Shown piece after piece: positions 7,830 to 17,104 of a stretch of 64,000 bases of DNA. Position 1 is the first letter of the stretch. Each line of letters opens with the position of its first letter. The stretch spans positions 2,914,001 through 2,978,000 of the forward strand of contig NZ_PYHR01000002.1 in NCBI RefSeq assembly GCF_003121705.1. Reading direction: 5' to 3'. The DNA comes from Serinibacter arcticus. GTDB taxonomy: Bacteria > Actinomycetota > Actinomycetes > Actinomycetales > Beutenbergiaceae. The notes under the pieces are model-generated. The model had not been told where the DNA came from. It was given only the letters and a program-made list of their open reading frames with translations, and did no database searches. A program made the position numbers and the translations under genes.

Positions 7830-9458
7830 TCACTCCGCCTCGAGCACCGCCATCGCGGCGTTGTGCCCGCCGATCCCGCTGACCGCCCCGCCGCGCACCG
7901 CGCCGGAGCCGCACATCAGGATCCGGGAGTGCCGGGTCGCGACGCCCCAGCGCTGCGCCGGGGTGAGGCGGGTGCGTTCGCGCGCACCGCCGTCGCCCTC
8001 ACCCGCCGGCGCCCGGTCGTCCTCCCGCCACGGCCATGACAGCGGTCCGTGGAAGATGTTCCCGCCCGGCATCCCGACGGAGTTCTCGATGTCGCGCGTG
8101 GTCCGCACCTCCAGGCACGGCCGACCGTGCTCGTCGAGCGCCAGCACGTCGGCCAGCGGCTCCGCCAGCACGGAGTCGAGCGAGGCGAGCACGGCCGTCT
8201 CCAGCCGGGCGCGCAGCTCGTCGTTGCCGATCGTCTCGACGAGGCGGTCGGGGACGTGGATGCCGAACACCGTGAGCGTCTGGGTCTCGCCGGCCGCGAG
8301 CTCGTCGCCGAGGATCGTGCGGTCGCTGAGGGTGTGGCAGTAGATCTCCGCCGGCAGCGGGGAGGGGACCTCGCCGTCGCTCGCCTGGCGGAACGCCTCC
8401 TCGAGCTGGGTCGCGAGCTCGTTGACGTGGAACGTGCCGGCGAACGCCGCCGCGGGGTCGACCTCGGTGTCGCGCAGCCGCGGCAGCCGCGTGACGAGCA
8501 GGTTGACCTTCACCTGCGCGCCCTCGACGGTGGGCCGCGGGCCGGGCGGGAGGCCGACGGCGGCGTCGAGCAGCTGGTCCAGGACGGCGGGCGCGACGCC
8601 GCTGAGCACCACCGACCCACGGACCTCGTGAACGTCGCCGCCACGCAGGTAGCGCACGTCGCCGTCGGGCGTCACGGACAGCACGCGAGCCCCGGTGACC
8701 AGCTGCGCGCCGGCCTGCCGCGCGGCGCGCGACAGGGCGCCGGACACCGCGCCCATCCCGCCCACGGGCACGTCCCAGTCCCCGGTCCCGCCGCCGATCA
8801 CGTGGTACAGGTAGCAGCGGTTGGCGGCCAGGTCGTCGTCGTGAAGACCGGCGAAGGTGCCGATCAGGGCGTCGGTCGCCACGACGCCGCGCACCAGGTC
8901 GCTCGTGAAGCGACGCTCGACGGCCTCGCCGATCGGGCGCTCGACGACGTCGTGCCAGGCCTCGCCCGCCCCGGCCGCCCGCGCCGCGTCAGCCACCTGC
9001 GACCGCGTGGGCAGCGGCTGCGTCAGCGTCGGGAACAGCACCTCCGCGAGTCGGGCCGTGGCGTCGTACCAGGCGTTCCAGGGCTCGACGTCGGAACCCG
9101 CGTCGACGCGCTCGAACGCCCGGACGCGCTCGGCGTCGTCCGCCTCGTTGTCGACCAGCAGCCCGCGCGTGGGGTCGGCCGGGTCGGGCGTGTAGCAGGA
9201 GTAGCGACGGCGGACGAGCTCGACGTCGAGCCCGAGGTCGTCGACGATCTGCCGGGGCAGCAGGCTGACGAGGTAGGAGTAGCGGGAGAGGCGAGCGTCC
9301 ACGCCGTCGAACGCCTGGGCCGAGACGGCGGCACCGCCCAGGTGGTCGGCGGCCTCGAGGAGCAGCACGCGGCGGCCCGCCCGGGCGAGGTAGGCGGCGG
9401 CGGTGAGCGCGTTGTGGCCCCCGCCGATGATCACGACGTCGTGGATCTGGGTGGTCAT
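7830..9458 (-). CDS. FAD-dependent oxidoreductase, PYROXD2/phytoene-desaturase-like
   Basis: 542 residues. The N-terminus has the dinucleotide-binding motif VVIIGGGHNALTAAAYLARAG followed by LLLEAADHLGGAAVS. The C-terminus ends in a second flavin-contact block with GGAVSGIGGHNAAMAVL. This matches the amine-oxidase/phytoene-desaturase superfamily, in particular PYROXD2-like proteins whose substrate is unknown. No carotenoid genes lie nearby, so carotenoid synthesis is not supported. Leaderless-type start. Confidence 0.85.
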   Translation of the reverse strand: MTTQIHDVVIIGGGHNALTAAAYLARAGRRVLLLEAADHLGGAAVSAQAFDGVDARLSRYSYLVSLLPRQIVDDLGLDVELVRRRYSCYTPDPADPTRGLLVDNEADDAERVRAFERVDAGSDVEPWNAWYDATARLAEVLFPTLTQPLPTRSQVADAARAAGAGEAWHDVVERPIGEAVERRFTSDLVRGVVATDALIGTFAGLHDDDLAANRCYLYHVIGGGTGDWDVPVGGMGAVSGALSRAARQAGAQLVTGARVLSVTPDGDVRYLRGGDVHEVRGSVVLSGVAPAVLDQLLDAAVGLPPGPRPTVEGAQVKVNLLVTRLPRLRDTEVDPAAAFAGTFHVNELATQLEEAFRQASDGEVPSPLPAEIYCHTLSDRTILGDELAAGETQTLTVFGIHVPDRLVETIGNDELRARLETAVLASLDSVLAEPLADVLALDEHGRPCLEVRTTRDIENSVGMPGGNIFHGPLSWPWREDDRAPAGEGDGGARERTRLTPAQRWGVATRHSRILMCGSGAVRGGAVSGIGGHNAAMAVLEAE

Positions 9459-9464
9459 CCTCGG

Positions 9465-9470
9465 AGGCTA
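9465..9470 (-). promoter_or_regulatory. -10-like box of leaderless start (FAD oxidoreductase)
   Basis: Minus-strand TAGCCT, 6 bases, ATG 9458. Confidence 0.5.
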
Positions 9471-9512
9471 GCGCGCCGCGCGCGGGGCGGGCGAAGTGGC
9501 CTCCGTCGGGCG

Positions 9513-9875
9513 CTACCTGTCGGTGCGGAGCTGCTCGGTGACCAGCCCCGTCAGCGGGATGAGCAGGAAAGCGAGCCACGCGGGGAACGGGACGTGCGCG
9601 TTGCTCAGCACGAAGAAGAGGATGAGCGCGACGAAGACGGCGATGGAGGTGAGGAACTTCGCGGTCCTCTGCGTCAGACCGCCACGGGTCTGCGACGGTG
9701 GGACGACGGCGTAGGGCCGGTGCTCGTCGCCGGGCGCGGACCCGTAGGCCGGGGTGCCGGTGCCGGTGCCGGTGCCGGTGGCGTACGGCGAGGAGGCCGG
9801 GATCGCCGTCGGGTCCGTGACGTGCTCGACGGGGGCGTCCTGGGGTTCACGGTCGTTGCTCGGGAGTCCGCTCAT
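9513..9875 (-). CDS. Small membrane protein, 120 aa
   Basis: The N-terminal half is polar and contains a short Gly-Thr repeat. The C-terminal half has two membrane segments (about residues 72-92 and 96-113) separated by SNAHVPFPAW and ends in EQLRTDR. The topology resembles LapA-like small membrane proteins, but the match is not convincing. ATG 9875 is chosen because AGGG lies nine bases upstream. Function unknown. Confidence 0.65.
   Translation of the reverse strand: MSGLPSNDREPQDAPVEHVTDPTAIPASSPYATGTGTGTGTPAYGSAPGDEHRPYAVVPPSQTRGGLTQRTAKFLTSIAVFVALILFFVLSNAHVPFPAWLAFLLIPLTGLVTEQLRTDR
9753..9782. repeat. Tandem 6-bp repeat inside the 120-aa membrane protein
   Basis: Four GGTGCC units plus one GGTGGC variant; on the coding strand it encodes Gly-Thr pairs. 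Keeps the frame whatever the copy number. Confidence 0.8.
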
Positions 9876-9926
9876 GGGTGTCACCCTGCCGTACCGGTGT
9901 GGTCCGCGTCACCCACCGATCGGTGG

Positions 9927-10601
9927 TCAGCCGCCCGCCGGTGGGCGGATCGTGCGGTGCCCACCGAGGCGGTTGCCGCTCCACGCGACCAGCAGCGCCG
10001 CGAGGAAGAAGGCGACGGCGACGGCGAGGCTCCCGATCAGGACGGTGCCGTACCCGCTGGGGCGGGGATCCAGGAACGGGTAGGGGTACCAGTCGACGAT
10101 CGGACCGCGGACCAACGAGTACACGAGGTAGGCGATCGGCACGGTCATCCACCAGGCGACCATCCGGCGCGTGATCCGGGTGCGAGGCGGCGCGAGGAGC
10201 CAGTCGAGGACCATGAGGATCGGGACGATGACGTGCAGGGCGTTGTTGGCGAAGTCGGGAGTCTGGACGTCGACGCCGCGCAGCATCGTGTTGTAGACGA
10301 TCCCGGTGAGGGCGAGGAACGTCACGGCGGCGCCGCGCACCGCGTCCGGAACCCCCCGCACGAGCGCCACGGCCATGACGATCGCGCCGAAGACGTTCGA
10401 GAGGATCGTGAAGTAGGAGTAGTGGTTGGCCGGGGTGAAGGCGTCCCCGGTGACGTCGATGAGGTACACCTCGGCGGCGACGACCAGGACGACCACGAGC
10501 GCTCGCACCACGATGCTGGCGATGCGTCGGGCGGGAGCGAGGTGCGTGCGGGGAGAGGCGGCGTCGACCGTGCCTCGGGTGACGCCGTCGGGCGAGGACA
10601 T
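9927..10601 (-). CDS. Pr6Pr-family membrane protein
   Basis: 224 residues with about six hydrophobic segments. Recognisable family features are HYSYFTILSN near residue 60, a buried His in ALHVIVPILMVLDW, and YPYPFLDPRPSGY in the last loop. Pr6Pr (FAR-17a/AIG1-like) proteins are integral membrane proteins; the bacterial members have no firmly established activity. Monocistronic by spacing. Confidence 0.8.
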   Translation of the reverse strand: MSSPDGVTRGTVDAASPRTHLAPARRIASIVVRALVVVLVVAAEVYLIDVTGDAFTPANHYSYFTILSNVFGAIVMAVALVRGVPDAVRGAAVTFLALTGIVYNTMLRGVDVQTPDFANNALHVIVPILMVLDWLLAPPRTRITRRMVAWWMTVPIAYLVYSLVRGPIVDWYPYPFLDPRPSGYGTVLIGSLAVAVAFFLAALLVAWSGNRLGGHRTIRPPAGG

Positions 10602-10607
10602 GTGCTC

Positions 10608-10613
10608 AAACTA
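10608..10613 (-). promoter_or_regulatory. -10-like box of leaderless start (Pr6Pr gene)
   Basis: Minus-strand TAGTTT, 6 bases, ATG 10601. Confidence 0.4.
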
Positions 10614-10733
10614 GGCCAAGCGCCCCGGGTGCACGACCGGAGAGCTCTCCGCGTGCGCCCGGAGCGCCTGGTGGGTCCTGCTGATGGCGCGACGTCTGCC
10701 CTCAATGGGTCGGCGTGCGCCGGTCGTTCGGTG

Positions 10734-11099
10734 TCAGCGCGTGGCGCCGAGCACGTAGAGCGCGGCCGCGGCCGCACCCTCGGGGGTCAGCCGCTGCGTC
10801 GAGCGCACGGCGACCTGCGCGCCGGGCGCCTCGCCGACGAGGTCACCGTCGGTGACGACCTCGACGCCCCACGAGCGGGGCGTGTCGAGGCCGTGGCCGC
10901 GGGTGGCGTCGACGACGAGGAACAGCCGGCGGCCGTCGTCGAGGAAGGCGATCGGGAGCGGGCGACGCAGCACGCTGGCGGCGTCGGGAAGCTGGCCGGC
11001 GAGGATCGCCTCGACCGTGTCGCCGACCGCGAGCGCGGCCGTCTCGGTCTCGTTGCGGCCCTGGCGGGTGGTGGTGTCAGAGATGTGGATCGTGGACAT
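10734..11099 (-). CDS. Hypothetical protein, 121 aa
   Basis: Soluble protein with no signal peptide or membrane segment. The core alternates short strands (PLPIAFLDDGRRLFLVVDA, GVEVVTDGDLVG), suggesting a small beta-rich fold. AGGAG precedes ATG 11099 at good spacing, which supports translation. Not recognised. The 266 bases upstream (11100-11365), between this gene and grpB-like, show no gene or clear site. Confidence 0.65.
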   Translation of the reverse strand: MSTIHISDTTTRQGRNETETAALAVGDTVEAILAGQLPDAASVLRRPLPIAFLDDGRRLFLVVDATRGHGLDTPRSWGVEVVTDGDLVGEAPGAQVAVRSTQRLTPEGAAAAALYVLGATR

Positions 11100-11365
11100 A
11101 CGGGTACTCCTGCTACTGCGTGTCGTGGCCCGTTCGCCGGGCGGGCGTGCAGCACGCGGATCTCCGGCGCGCGACGCGCTGCCGTGATCTCGCTGGTGCC
11201 GGCTGCGGGGGTTTTCACCGCGTCAGAGCCGTATCGCGAACGGGTGAGGAACGTGTCGTCCCTCGGTTGGTGGTGCCTGCGCGTGAGTTCGCGAGCACTC
11301 GAGTCACCGACGCCGTGGTCGATGAGCCCGGTCCACCGTACGTTGCAACGGCGGTGCCGTCCAGT

Positions 11366-12013
11366 TCATTCCCGATCGGAGGCCGCGGGTGGGACCGCGC
11401 GGCCGGATCCGCCGTCGCGCGTCCGGCTCCACGCCTCGAAGGTCGTCTGCACGGCGTCGAAGTAGACGGTCTTGGCTCGCGTGTAGTCGTCGAAGTCCGC
11501 CTTGCCCACCTCGAGATCGGCGAGCCGGTGCTTGAGGTCCGCATACCGCTCCCGTTCGTCCGGGTGCGCCCGGAGCCAGTCCCGGAAGTCCACGGTGTAG
11601 CGGCCCCACGGCGAGTCGAGGCGCCGGACGTGGAGCACGGCGCTCTCGCTCGCGTGGATCCAGAGCGACTTCCGCCACACCTCGTCGCCGACCGGCTCGC
11701 CACCGCGCGGGAGATCGCGGTGGACACCCGGCGAGTCCGGTCGCGACCCCTGCGCTCGGGTCCAGCCGAGCGGTGCGAGTCGCGGTGACAGCTCGAGATC
11801 GGCCGGGAGGGGCAGGATCCGGAGCTGGAGGTCGAGGAACGGCTTCGCCGCCAGACCGGGGACCGAGGTCGAGCCGATGTGGTCCAGGAGGGCGTGTTCG
11901 GTGCCGGGGAGGTCGACGAGGGCGACGCGCAGCTCGTGGAGCAGGTGCTCGGCCCGGGGCGCCCACCGAGGGTCGGGCGGACTGAGCGCGGCGGGGTTGT
12001 GGGCGGCGGTCAC
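11366..12013 (-). CDS. GrpB family protein (nucleotidyltransferase-like fold)
   Basis: 215 residues. The signature DHIGSTSVPGLAAKPFLDLQL (about residues 44-64) and the later YTVDFRDWLRAHP and DYTRAKTVYFDAV blocks identify a GrpB/UPF0157 family member. These share a nucleotidyltransferase-like fold with no well-established substrate. The GTG start is divergent from the gene at 12079, with both -10 boxes in a 65-base gap. Confidence 0.85.
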   Translation of the reverse strand: MTAAHNPAALSPPDPRWAPRAEHLLHELRVALVDLPGTEHALLDHIGSTSVPGLAAKPFLDLQLRILPLPADLELSPRLAPLGWTRAQGSRPDSPGVHRDLPRGGEPVGDEVWRKSLWIHASESAVLHVRRLDSPWGRYTVDFRDWLRAHPDERERYADLKHRLADLEVGKADFDDYTRAKTVYFDAVQTTFEAWSRTRDGGSGRAVPPAASDRE

Positions 12014-12019
12014 GGGACC

Positions 12020-12025
12020 ACGCTA
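12020..12025 (-). promoter_or_regulatory. -10-like box of leaderless start (GrpB gene)
   Basis: Minus-strand TAGCGT, 6 bases, GTG 12013. Confidence 0.45.
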
Positions 12026-12066
12026 GGTGCGACGTCGCGCGGGCGCGGGCGCGCAGCTCACCTCGT

Positions 12067-12072
12067 TACCCT
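12067..12072 (+). promoter_or_regulatory. -10-like box of leaderless start (151-aa protein)
   Basis: TACCCT, 6 bases, GTG 12079. Confidence 0.45.
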
Positions 12073-12078
12073 CGTCGA

Positions 12079-12534
12079 GTGACCTGGAACCGCCTCTGCA
12101 CGCTGCTCGACGACGACCCCCAGGTCGGCGAGGCCGTGGCCCTCGCGCTGGCGGCCGCGACCGACGACACCGACACCGACGCCGCCTGGGCCGCGCTGAT
12201 CGACGCGCTCGACGAGGCCGGCGCCCTGGCCTGCCTCGACCGCGCCGACACGGGCGACCTGCTGGTCGACGCCGTCGCACCGCTCCCTCGTGTCGCCCGC
12301 GCCGCCCGCGAGGGCGACGTCGACCTCGGCGCCGTGGTCGACGTCGACGACCTCACCGAGGCGATCGCGCTCGCGAACGCCACGCTCGCCGTCGTCGGCC
12401 TCGAGCTGATCGCCCTGGACGAGGAGGACGGCGACGACGACTGCCTGCCGCTGGTCGCCGTCGGGACGGACGACGTCGCCGAGATCACGGCGCTGGTCGA
12501 GGCGCTCGGCCACCGTCTGCTGCCGGTCGGCTGA
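12079..12534 (+). CDS. Acidic hypothetical protein, DUF6630-like
   Basis: 151 residues, very acidic, all-helical N-terminal half (LLDDDPQVGEAVALALAAA) with a block ALIDALDEAGALACLD, and a C-terminal alpha/beta part. The arrangement resembles DUF6630 proteins as I recall them, but this is a weak match. No localisation signal. Function unknown. Its last codons form the left arm of a terminator hairpin. Confidence 0.65.
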   Translation: MTWNRLCTLLDDDPQVGEAVALALAAATDDTDTDAAWAALIDALDEAGALACLDRADTGDLLVDAVAPLPRVARAAREGDVDLGAVVDVDDLTEAIALANATLAVVGLELIALDEEDGDDDCLPLVAVGTDDVAEITALVEALGHRLLPVG

Positions 12535-12544
12535 CCGGCAGCAG
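12517..12544. terminator. Bidirectional terminator hairpin
   Basis: CTGCTGCCGGTC-GGCT-GACCGGCAGCAG: a perfect 12-bp stem with a 4-base loop, overlapping the 3' end of the gene at 12079 and lying just before the uraA-like stop at 12548. Serves two convergent genes. Confidence 0.7.
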
Positions 12545-12547
12545 GGA

Positions 12548-13858
12548 CTAGACGACCTCGTCCGACGCCGGCACCGAGGCCGGCGAGACGGGCTCGGCGT
12601 GGGTGCCGCGCCAGCGGGCCACGGTCCGCATCAGGTGGTAGATCCCGAGCGCGGCGACCGTGCCGATCGCGATGCCCTCGAACGTGAGCGCGCCGGTGAC
12701 CCAGGTGAAGTTGGCGATGCCGGCGATCAGGGCGATGGCCGCCGTCGTGAGGTTGACCGGGTCGGAGAAGTCGACCTTGTTCTGGATCCAGATCCGCGCG
12801 CCGAGGACGCCGATCATCCCGTACAGCACGGTGCCGGCGCCGCCGATCACGCCGGCGGGGATCGTGGCGATCAGCGCGCCGAACTTCGGGGACATCGACA
12901 GCAGCAGCGCGGTCGCCGCGGCGACGTAGTACGCCGCCGTCGAGTAGACGCGCGTGGCCGCCATGACCCCGATGTTCTCCGCGTACGTGGTGGTGCCCGA
13001 ACCGCCGCCGGCGCCGGCGAGCGTGGTGGCCACGCCGTCGGCGAACAGGGCGCGGCCGGCCATCGGATCGAGGTTCTCGCCCGTCATCGCGGCGACGGAC
13101 TTCACGTGTCCGATGTTCTCCGCGACGAGCACGAGGACGACGGGGAGGAACAGGCCGAGGACCGCGACGCTGAAGGTCGGCGTCGTGAACGTGGGCAGTC
13201 CGAGCAGGCTCGCCTCACGGACGGCGTCGAAGCTGACCTCGCCCCGGATGACGGCGACGGCGTAGCCGACGAGCACGCCGACGAGGATCGACAGGCGGCC
13301 GAGGATTCCCTTGAACAGGACGGTGACCAGGGCGATCGCGAGGATCGTGACGACGGCGGTGACCGGCGCGAGCTGGACGTTGTTCCACGCGGCCGGTGCC
13401 AGGTTGAACCCGATGAGCGCGACGATCGTGCCCGTCACGACCGGCGGCATCACGGCGTCGATCCACCGGTGCCCGACCCAGTTGACGATCAGGCCGACGA
13501 CGGCGAGCGCGACGCCCGCGACGACCACGCCTCCCAGCGCACTCGCCATCCCGTCCGCCTGGTTCGCCGCCGCGATCGGCGCGATGAAGGCGAACGACGA
13601 GCCGAGGTAGCTGGGCACGCGACCCCGCGTGATCAGCAGGAAGAGGAAGGTGCCGACACCGGAGAAGAACAGCGTCGTGGCCGGCGGCAGGCCGGTGATG
13701 AGGGGGACGAGGAACGTCGCGCCGAACATCGCGACGACGTGCTGCATGCCGATCCCGATGGTGCGGGGCCACGAGAGGCGCTCGCCGGGGGAGACGACGG
13801 AGCCGGGCGCGATGCGCTTCCCGTCACCGTGCAGGGTCCAGGACAGGAAAGAGGGCAT
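12548..13858 (-). CDS. Uracil/xanthine permease, NCS2 family
   Basis: 436 residues with about 14 membrane segments. Family features: QHVVAMFGATFLVPLITGL in segment 1, SYLGSSFAFIAP in segment 3, the conserved acidic residue in VAENIGHVKSV, and the later TTYAENIGVMAATRVYS motif. Proton-coupled nucleobase importer in the cytoplasmic membrane. Residues around AENIGV fit the uracil (UraA) rather than the xanthine branch, but the substrate is not certain. No pyrimidine gene is adjacent. Confidence 0.88.
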   Translation of the reverse strand: MPSFLSWTLHGDGKRIAPGSVVSPGERLSWPRTIGIGMQHVVAMFGATFLVPLITGLPPATTLFFSGVGTFLFLLITRGRVPSYLGSSFAFIAPIAAANQADGMASALGGVVVAGVALAVVGLIVNWVGHRWIDAVMPPVVTGTIVALIGFNLAPAAWNNVQLAPVTAVVTILAIALVTVLFKGILGRLSILVGVLVGYAVAVIRGEVSFDAVREASLLGLPTFTTPTFSVAVLGLFLPVVLVLVAENIGHVKSVAAMTGENLDPMAGRALFADGVATTLAGAGGGSGTTTYAENIGVMAATRVYSTAAYYVAAATALLLSMSPKFGALIATIPAGVIGGAGTVLYGMIGVLGARIWIQNKVDFSDPVNLTTAAIALIAGIANFTWVTGALTFEGIAIGTVAALGIYHLMRTVARWRGTHAEPVSPASVPASDEVV

Positions 13859-13914
13859 GGGTCATCCAGGGAGTCGGCGCTGAGGAGGGCGCTCGCAGCC
13901 TAGTGGTGCGGACG

Positions 13915-14061
13915 TCAGGGCGTCGGGGGCTTCCGGCCCTCGTCCGGGTCGGACGCCGCGCCGTCCTTCGTCCGCAGCTCGCGCCACACGTACCACCCGC
14001 CCCAGGCAAGCGACGGGAGGATCGCGATGACCAGGATGATGATCCACCAGATGGGTTCCAC
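13915..14061 (-). CDS. Small single-pass membrane protein, 48 aa
   Basis: GTG 14061 has AGGAG six bases upstream and opens a 48-codon frame. The N-terminus [20 protein letters not shown] is one membrane segment, followed by a Trp/Arg boundary ([12 protein letters not shown]) and an acidic Pro-ended tail. It lies 29 bases after the LppM-like lipoprotein gene on the same strand and is probably co-transcribed. Role unknown. Confidence 0.7.
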   Translation of the reverse strand: MEPIWWIIILVIAILPSLAWGGWYVWRELRTKDGAASDPDEGRKPPTP

Positions 14062-14090
14062 GCCGGACTCCTGCGGTCGAGGGGGAGGGG

Positions 14091-15104
14091 CTACTGCTGC
14101 GGGGGCGGGCCGTAGCCCTGGGGCGGCTGCTGGCCGTAGCCCTGCGGAGGCTGTTGCCCGTATCCCTGGGGCGGCTGCTGGCCGTAGCCCTGCGGAGGCT
14201 GTTGCCCGTATCCCTGGGGCGGCTGCTGCCCGTATCCCTGGGGCGGCTGCTGCCCATACCCCTGCGGAGGCTGCTGCCCGAAGCCCTGCGGCTGCTGCGG
14301 GTACCCCTGCGGCCCGTACCCCTGCGGCCCCTGCTGCTGCGGGTGCTGCGGCGGCTGACCGCCACCCTTCCCGCGACGCGCCAGGACGACCGCGACGACG
14401 GCACCGCCCACGAGCACCACGCCACCGATCGCGACGAACAGCCACACCGGGATGCCGCCGCCACCGCCCTCGGTCGAGGCGACCGCGTGCAGGGCGCCGT
14501 CGTAGGTCTTGAGGTCCCACGTCGCGGTGGTCCCCGAGATCTCGGCGCCCTCGGCCTCGAGGATCTCGCCCGGGAACGTGACGGCCATGGTGGCCTCGGT
14601 GATCATCGCGCTCGGGTCCATCGACGGCATGTCGGTCGGCATCTCGCCGCCCGACCCCATGGCCGAGGTGAGGGACTCCATGTCGAAGACGATGTTGCCG
14701 TCGTCGTCCTTGCTGAACGCGAAGGGCGGGGTCGCGGCGTCGCCGCCGTCGGACGCCGCCTCGCTGAACGTCTCCGCGGTGATGTCCTCGAAGCTCATGA
14801 CGTACCCGACGTAGGTGTCGTCGTCGATGACCTCGGCCGTGACGCCCTCGGGCAGGTCGGAGGGGATCGTCATGGCCTCGGTCGGGTCCTCGCCCAGGCC
14901 CTCGAGCGCGCTGCGCTCGATCGCGAACTCCATCGAGCCGTCGAGGGTGAGGTCCTCGGAGACGGTGATGTCGGTGTTGTACTTCACGCAGCCGCTGAGC
15001 AGCAGGAGCGCTCCGGCTCCGACGGCGACCGCCGCAGCGGCGCGACGAGCGCGACGGGCGCGCGGGCGCGACGCGGTCGGGGGGTCGAGCAGGACGGTCG
15101 ACAT
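14091..15104 (-). CDS. LppM-like lipoprotein with C-terminal TM and QPPQGYG tail
   Basis: 337 residues. Arg-rich signal peptide and lipobox LLSGC (about residue 39), then an LppM-type domain that begins with [19 protein letters not shown] and includes the usual [17 protein letters not shown] part. A membrane segment at about 240-262 is followed by Arg/Lys and a long cytoplasmic tail of QPPQGYG repeats ending PPPQQ. ATG 15104 has GAGGAG five bases upstream. In mycobacteria LppM affects phagosome biology; in a free-living relative the role is unknown. Confidence 0.75.
   Translation of the reverse strand: MSTVLLDPPTASRPRARRARRAAAAVAVGAGALLLLSGCVKYNTDITVSEDLTLDGSMEFAIERSALEGLGEDPTEAMTIPSDLPEGVTAEVIDDDTYVGYVMSFEDITAETFSEAASDGGDAATPPFAFSKDDDGNIVFDMESLTSAMGSGGEMPTDMPSMDPSAMITEATMAVTFPGEILEAEGAEISGTTATWDLKTYDGALHAVASTEGGGGGIPVWLFVAIGGVVLVGGAVVAVVLARRGKGGGQPPQHPQQQGPQGYGPQGYPQQPQGFGQQPPQGYGQQPPQGYGQQPPQGYGQQPPQGYGQQPPQGYGQQPPQGYGQQPPQGYGPPPQQ
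14100..14290. repeat. Tandem repeat encoding QPPQGYG units
   Basis: About eight to nine tandem 21-bp units of two alternating variants, encoding the Pro/Gln/Gly/Tyr tail of the LppM-like protein on the minus strand. Unit length is a multiple of three, so copy-number change keeps the frame. Confidence 0.85.
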
Positions 15105-15208
15105 GGTGCTCCTCGGGGTGCGGGCTGGCCTGTGACGAGCCACTGTAGGGCGCGCCGGACCCCGCCGGGCGGCTCGGCGTCGGGCAGTTCTCCCCATCCC
15201 TCGCGCAC

Positions 15209-15214
15209 TAGGGT
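15209..15214 (+). promoter_or_regulatory. -10-like box of leaderless start (pgi)
   Basis: TAGGGT, 7 bases, ATG 15222. Confidence 0.5.
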
Positions 15215-15221
15215 CGTGTCC

Positions 15222-16901
15222 ATGACCGCTCCCACGGATCCCACGACCACTGCTGCCTGGGGCGAGCTGACCGCCCTGCGCGCCGACTTCACCCCGGACC
15301 TGCGTGGCTGGTTCGACACCGACCCGACGCGCGTCGAGCGCCTCACCCGGACCGTCGGCGACCTCCACGTCGACCTCTCCAAGAACCTGGTCACCGACGA
15401 GGTCCTCGCCGCGCTGGTGCGCCTGGCCGAGCAGACCGGCGTGAGCGAGCGCTACGCCGCCATGCTCGCGGGTGAGCACATCAACACGACCGAGGACCGC
15501 GCCGTCCTCCACACCGCGCTGCGCCGCCCGGCCGGGGCGACGCCGTCGCTCGCCGTCGACGGCCAGGACGTCGACACCGACGTGCACGAGGTGCTCGACG
15601 CCGTGGCCGCCTTCGCCACCCGGGTGCGCGACGGCGAGTGGCTGGGCGTCACCGGCAAGCGCGTCGAGACGGTCGTGAACATCGGCATCGGCGGCTCGGA
15701 CCTCGGTCCCGTCATGGTCTACGAGGCGCTCAAGCCCTACGCGCAGGCCGGCCTGTCGGCGCGCTTCGTCTCGAACATCGACCCAACCGATCTCGCGCAG
15801 AGCGTCGCCGACCTCGACCCCGAGACCACGCTGTTCATCGTCGCGTCGAAGACGTTCACGACCCTCGAGACCCTGACCAACGCGCGGCTCGCGCGCGACT
15901 GGCTGTGGGAGAACCTGGCCGCGTCCGGCGCGATCGGTGCCGACGACGACTCCCGCACGTCCGCCGTCGCGCACCACTTCGTCGCCGTCTCCACGGCGCT
16001 GGACAAGGTGGAGGCGTTCGGCATCGACCCCGCCAACGCGTTCGGCTTCTGGGACTGGGTCGGCGGCCGCTACTCCGTCGACTCCGCGATCGGGCTGTCG
16101 CTGGCGATCACGCTCGGCCCCGACGCTTTCCGCGAGCTGCTCGCGGGTTTCCACACGGTCGACGAGCACGTCCGCAGCACTCCGCTCGAGCACAACGTGC
16201 CCGTTCTCATGGGCCTCCTCAACGTCTGGTACACGAACTTCCTCGGTGCCCAGACCCACGCCGTGCTCCCGTACGCGCAGCAGCTGCACCGCTTCGCCGC
16301 CTACCTGCAGCAGCTGACGATGGAGTCCAACGGCAAGTCGGTCCGCTGGGACGGTACGCCCGTCACCACGGACACCGGCGAGGTGTTCTGGGGCGAGCCC
16401 GGCACGAACGGCCAGCACGCGTTCTACCAGCTCATCCACCAGGGCACGCGCCTGATCCCGGCGGATTTCATCGCCGTCGCGAACCCCGCCTACCCGCTGA
16501 CGGACGACGGCCGCGACGTGCACGGCCTGTTCCTCGCCAACTTCCTGGCGCAGACCAAGGCGCTCGCGTTCGGCAAGACGGCCGCCGAGGTCGAGGCCGA
16601 GGGCACGACCGGGGCGCTCGTGGCGGCTCGCACCTTCAGCGGCAACAAGCCGACGACGTCGATCTTCGCGCCCGCGCTCACCCCGGCGGTGCTGGGGCAG
16701 CTCGTCGGGCTGTACGAGCACATCACCTTCACCCAGGGCGTCATCTGGGGCATCAACTCGTTCGACCAGTGGGGCGTGGAGCTCGGCAAGCAGCTCGCGC
16801 TGCAGATCGCCCCGGCGATCGAGGGCGACGACGACGCGCTCGCCTCGCAGGACGCCTCGACCCGGGCGCTCATCGCCTACTACCGCGAGCACCGCGGCTG
16901 A
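15222..16901 (+). CDS. pgi: Glucose-6-phosphate isomerase
   Basis: 559 residues, full length. Interconverts glucose 6-phosphate and fructose 6-phosphate in glycolysis and gluconeogenesis. The phosphate-binding motif [11 protein letters not shown] is near residue 155, the first PGI signature [18 protein letters not shown] near 275, and the C-terminal signature with the catalytic Lys ([14 protein letters not shown]) near 520. All key positions look intact. Stands alone; no other sugar-phosphate gene is adjacent, although pgm lies at 39337. Confidence 0.97.
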   Translation: MTAPTDPTTTAAWGELTALRADFTPDLRGWFDTDPTRVERLTRTVGDLHVDLSKNLVTDEVLAALVRLAEQTGVSERYAAMLAGEHINTTEDRAVLHTALRRPAGATPSLAVDGQDVDTDVHEVLDAVAAFATRVRDGEWLGVTGKRVETVVNIGIGGSDLGPVMVYEALKPYAQAGLSARFVSNIDPTDLAQSVADLDPETTLFIVASKTFTTLETLTNARLARDWLWENLAASGAIGADDDSRTSAVAHHFVAVSTALDKVEAFGIDPANAFGFWDWVGGRYSVDSAIGLSLAITLGPDAFRELLAGFHTVDEHVRSTPLEHNVPVLMGLLNVWYTNFLGAQTHAVLPYAQQLHRFAAYLQQLTMESNGKSVRWDGTPVTTDTGEVFWGEPGTNGQHAFYQLIHQGTRLIPADFIAVANPAYPLTDDGRDVHGLFLANFLAQTKALAFGKTAAEVEAEGTTGALVAARTFSGNKPTTSIFAPALTPAVLGQLVGLYEHITFTQGVIWGINSFDQWGVELGKQLALQIAPAIEGDDDALASQDASTRALIAYYREHRG

Positions 16902-16937
16902 GGCCGGCGGGGCCGACCCGCGCCAGGCAGGATCGCC

Positions 16938-17004
16938 GAGACCGATCCGTTGCCGTCGAGACCGATCCTCCGTGGATCGGTCCCGGCGACGACGGGTCGG
17001 TCTC
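16938..17004. repeat. Long intergenic inverted repeat (pgi / nuclease gap)
   Basis: Outer arms GAGACCGATCCGT (16938-16950) and ACGGGTCGGTCTC (16992-17004) pair with one mismatch; inside, GACCGATCC pairs with GGATCGGTC. Lies in the 368-base gap 16902-17269, which otherwise holds only the upstream region of the nuclease gene. Confidence 0.75.
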
Positions 17005-17049
17005 GTCGTCTCGTGGGACGCGGAGGCGCTCCCGCGCGCCGATGGGCAC

Positions 17050-17074
17050 GTTCACATCGGCCGGGAAGGTGAAC
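17050..17074. promoter_or_regulatory. Possible PHO-box-like half sites upstream of the nuclease
   Basis: GTTCACATCGG on the plus strand (17050-17060) and GTTCACCTTCC on the minus strand (17064-17074). Both start with the GTTCAC core of actinobacterial PhoP boxes, but they are inverted rather than direct repeats. Tentative. Confidence 0.25.
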
Positions 17075-17090
17075 GCAGGGTGACCAGCAG

Positions 17091-17104
17091 GTGACCTGGG
17101 TCAC
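17091..17104. promoter_or_regulatory. Palindrome GTGACC-TG-GGTCAC upstream of the nuclease
   Basis: Perfect 6-bp arms, 166 bases before ATG 17270. A partial additional TGACC lies at 17081-17085. Possible regulator site; regulator unknown. Confidence 0.35.

Noticed and set aside
7830-9458. Carotenoid biosynthesis locus
   Set aside because: The oxidoreductase resembles phytoene desaturase in fold only; no crtB, crtE or related gene lies nearby and the C-terminus is of the PYROXD2 type.
9753-9782. Phase-variable repeat
   Set aside because: The unit is 6 bp, so changes keep the frame and only lengthen a Gly-Thr linker.
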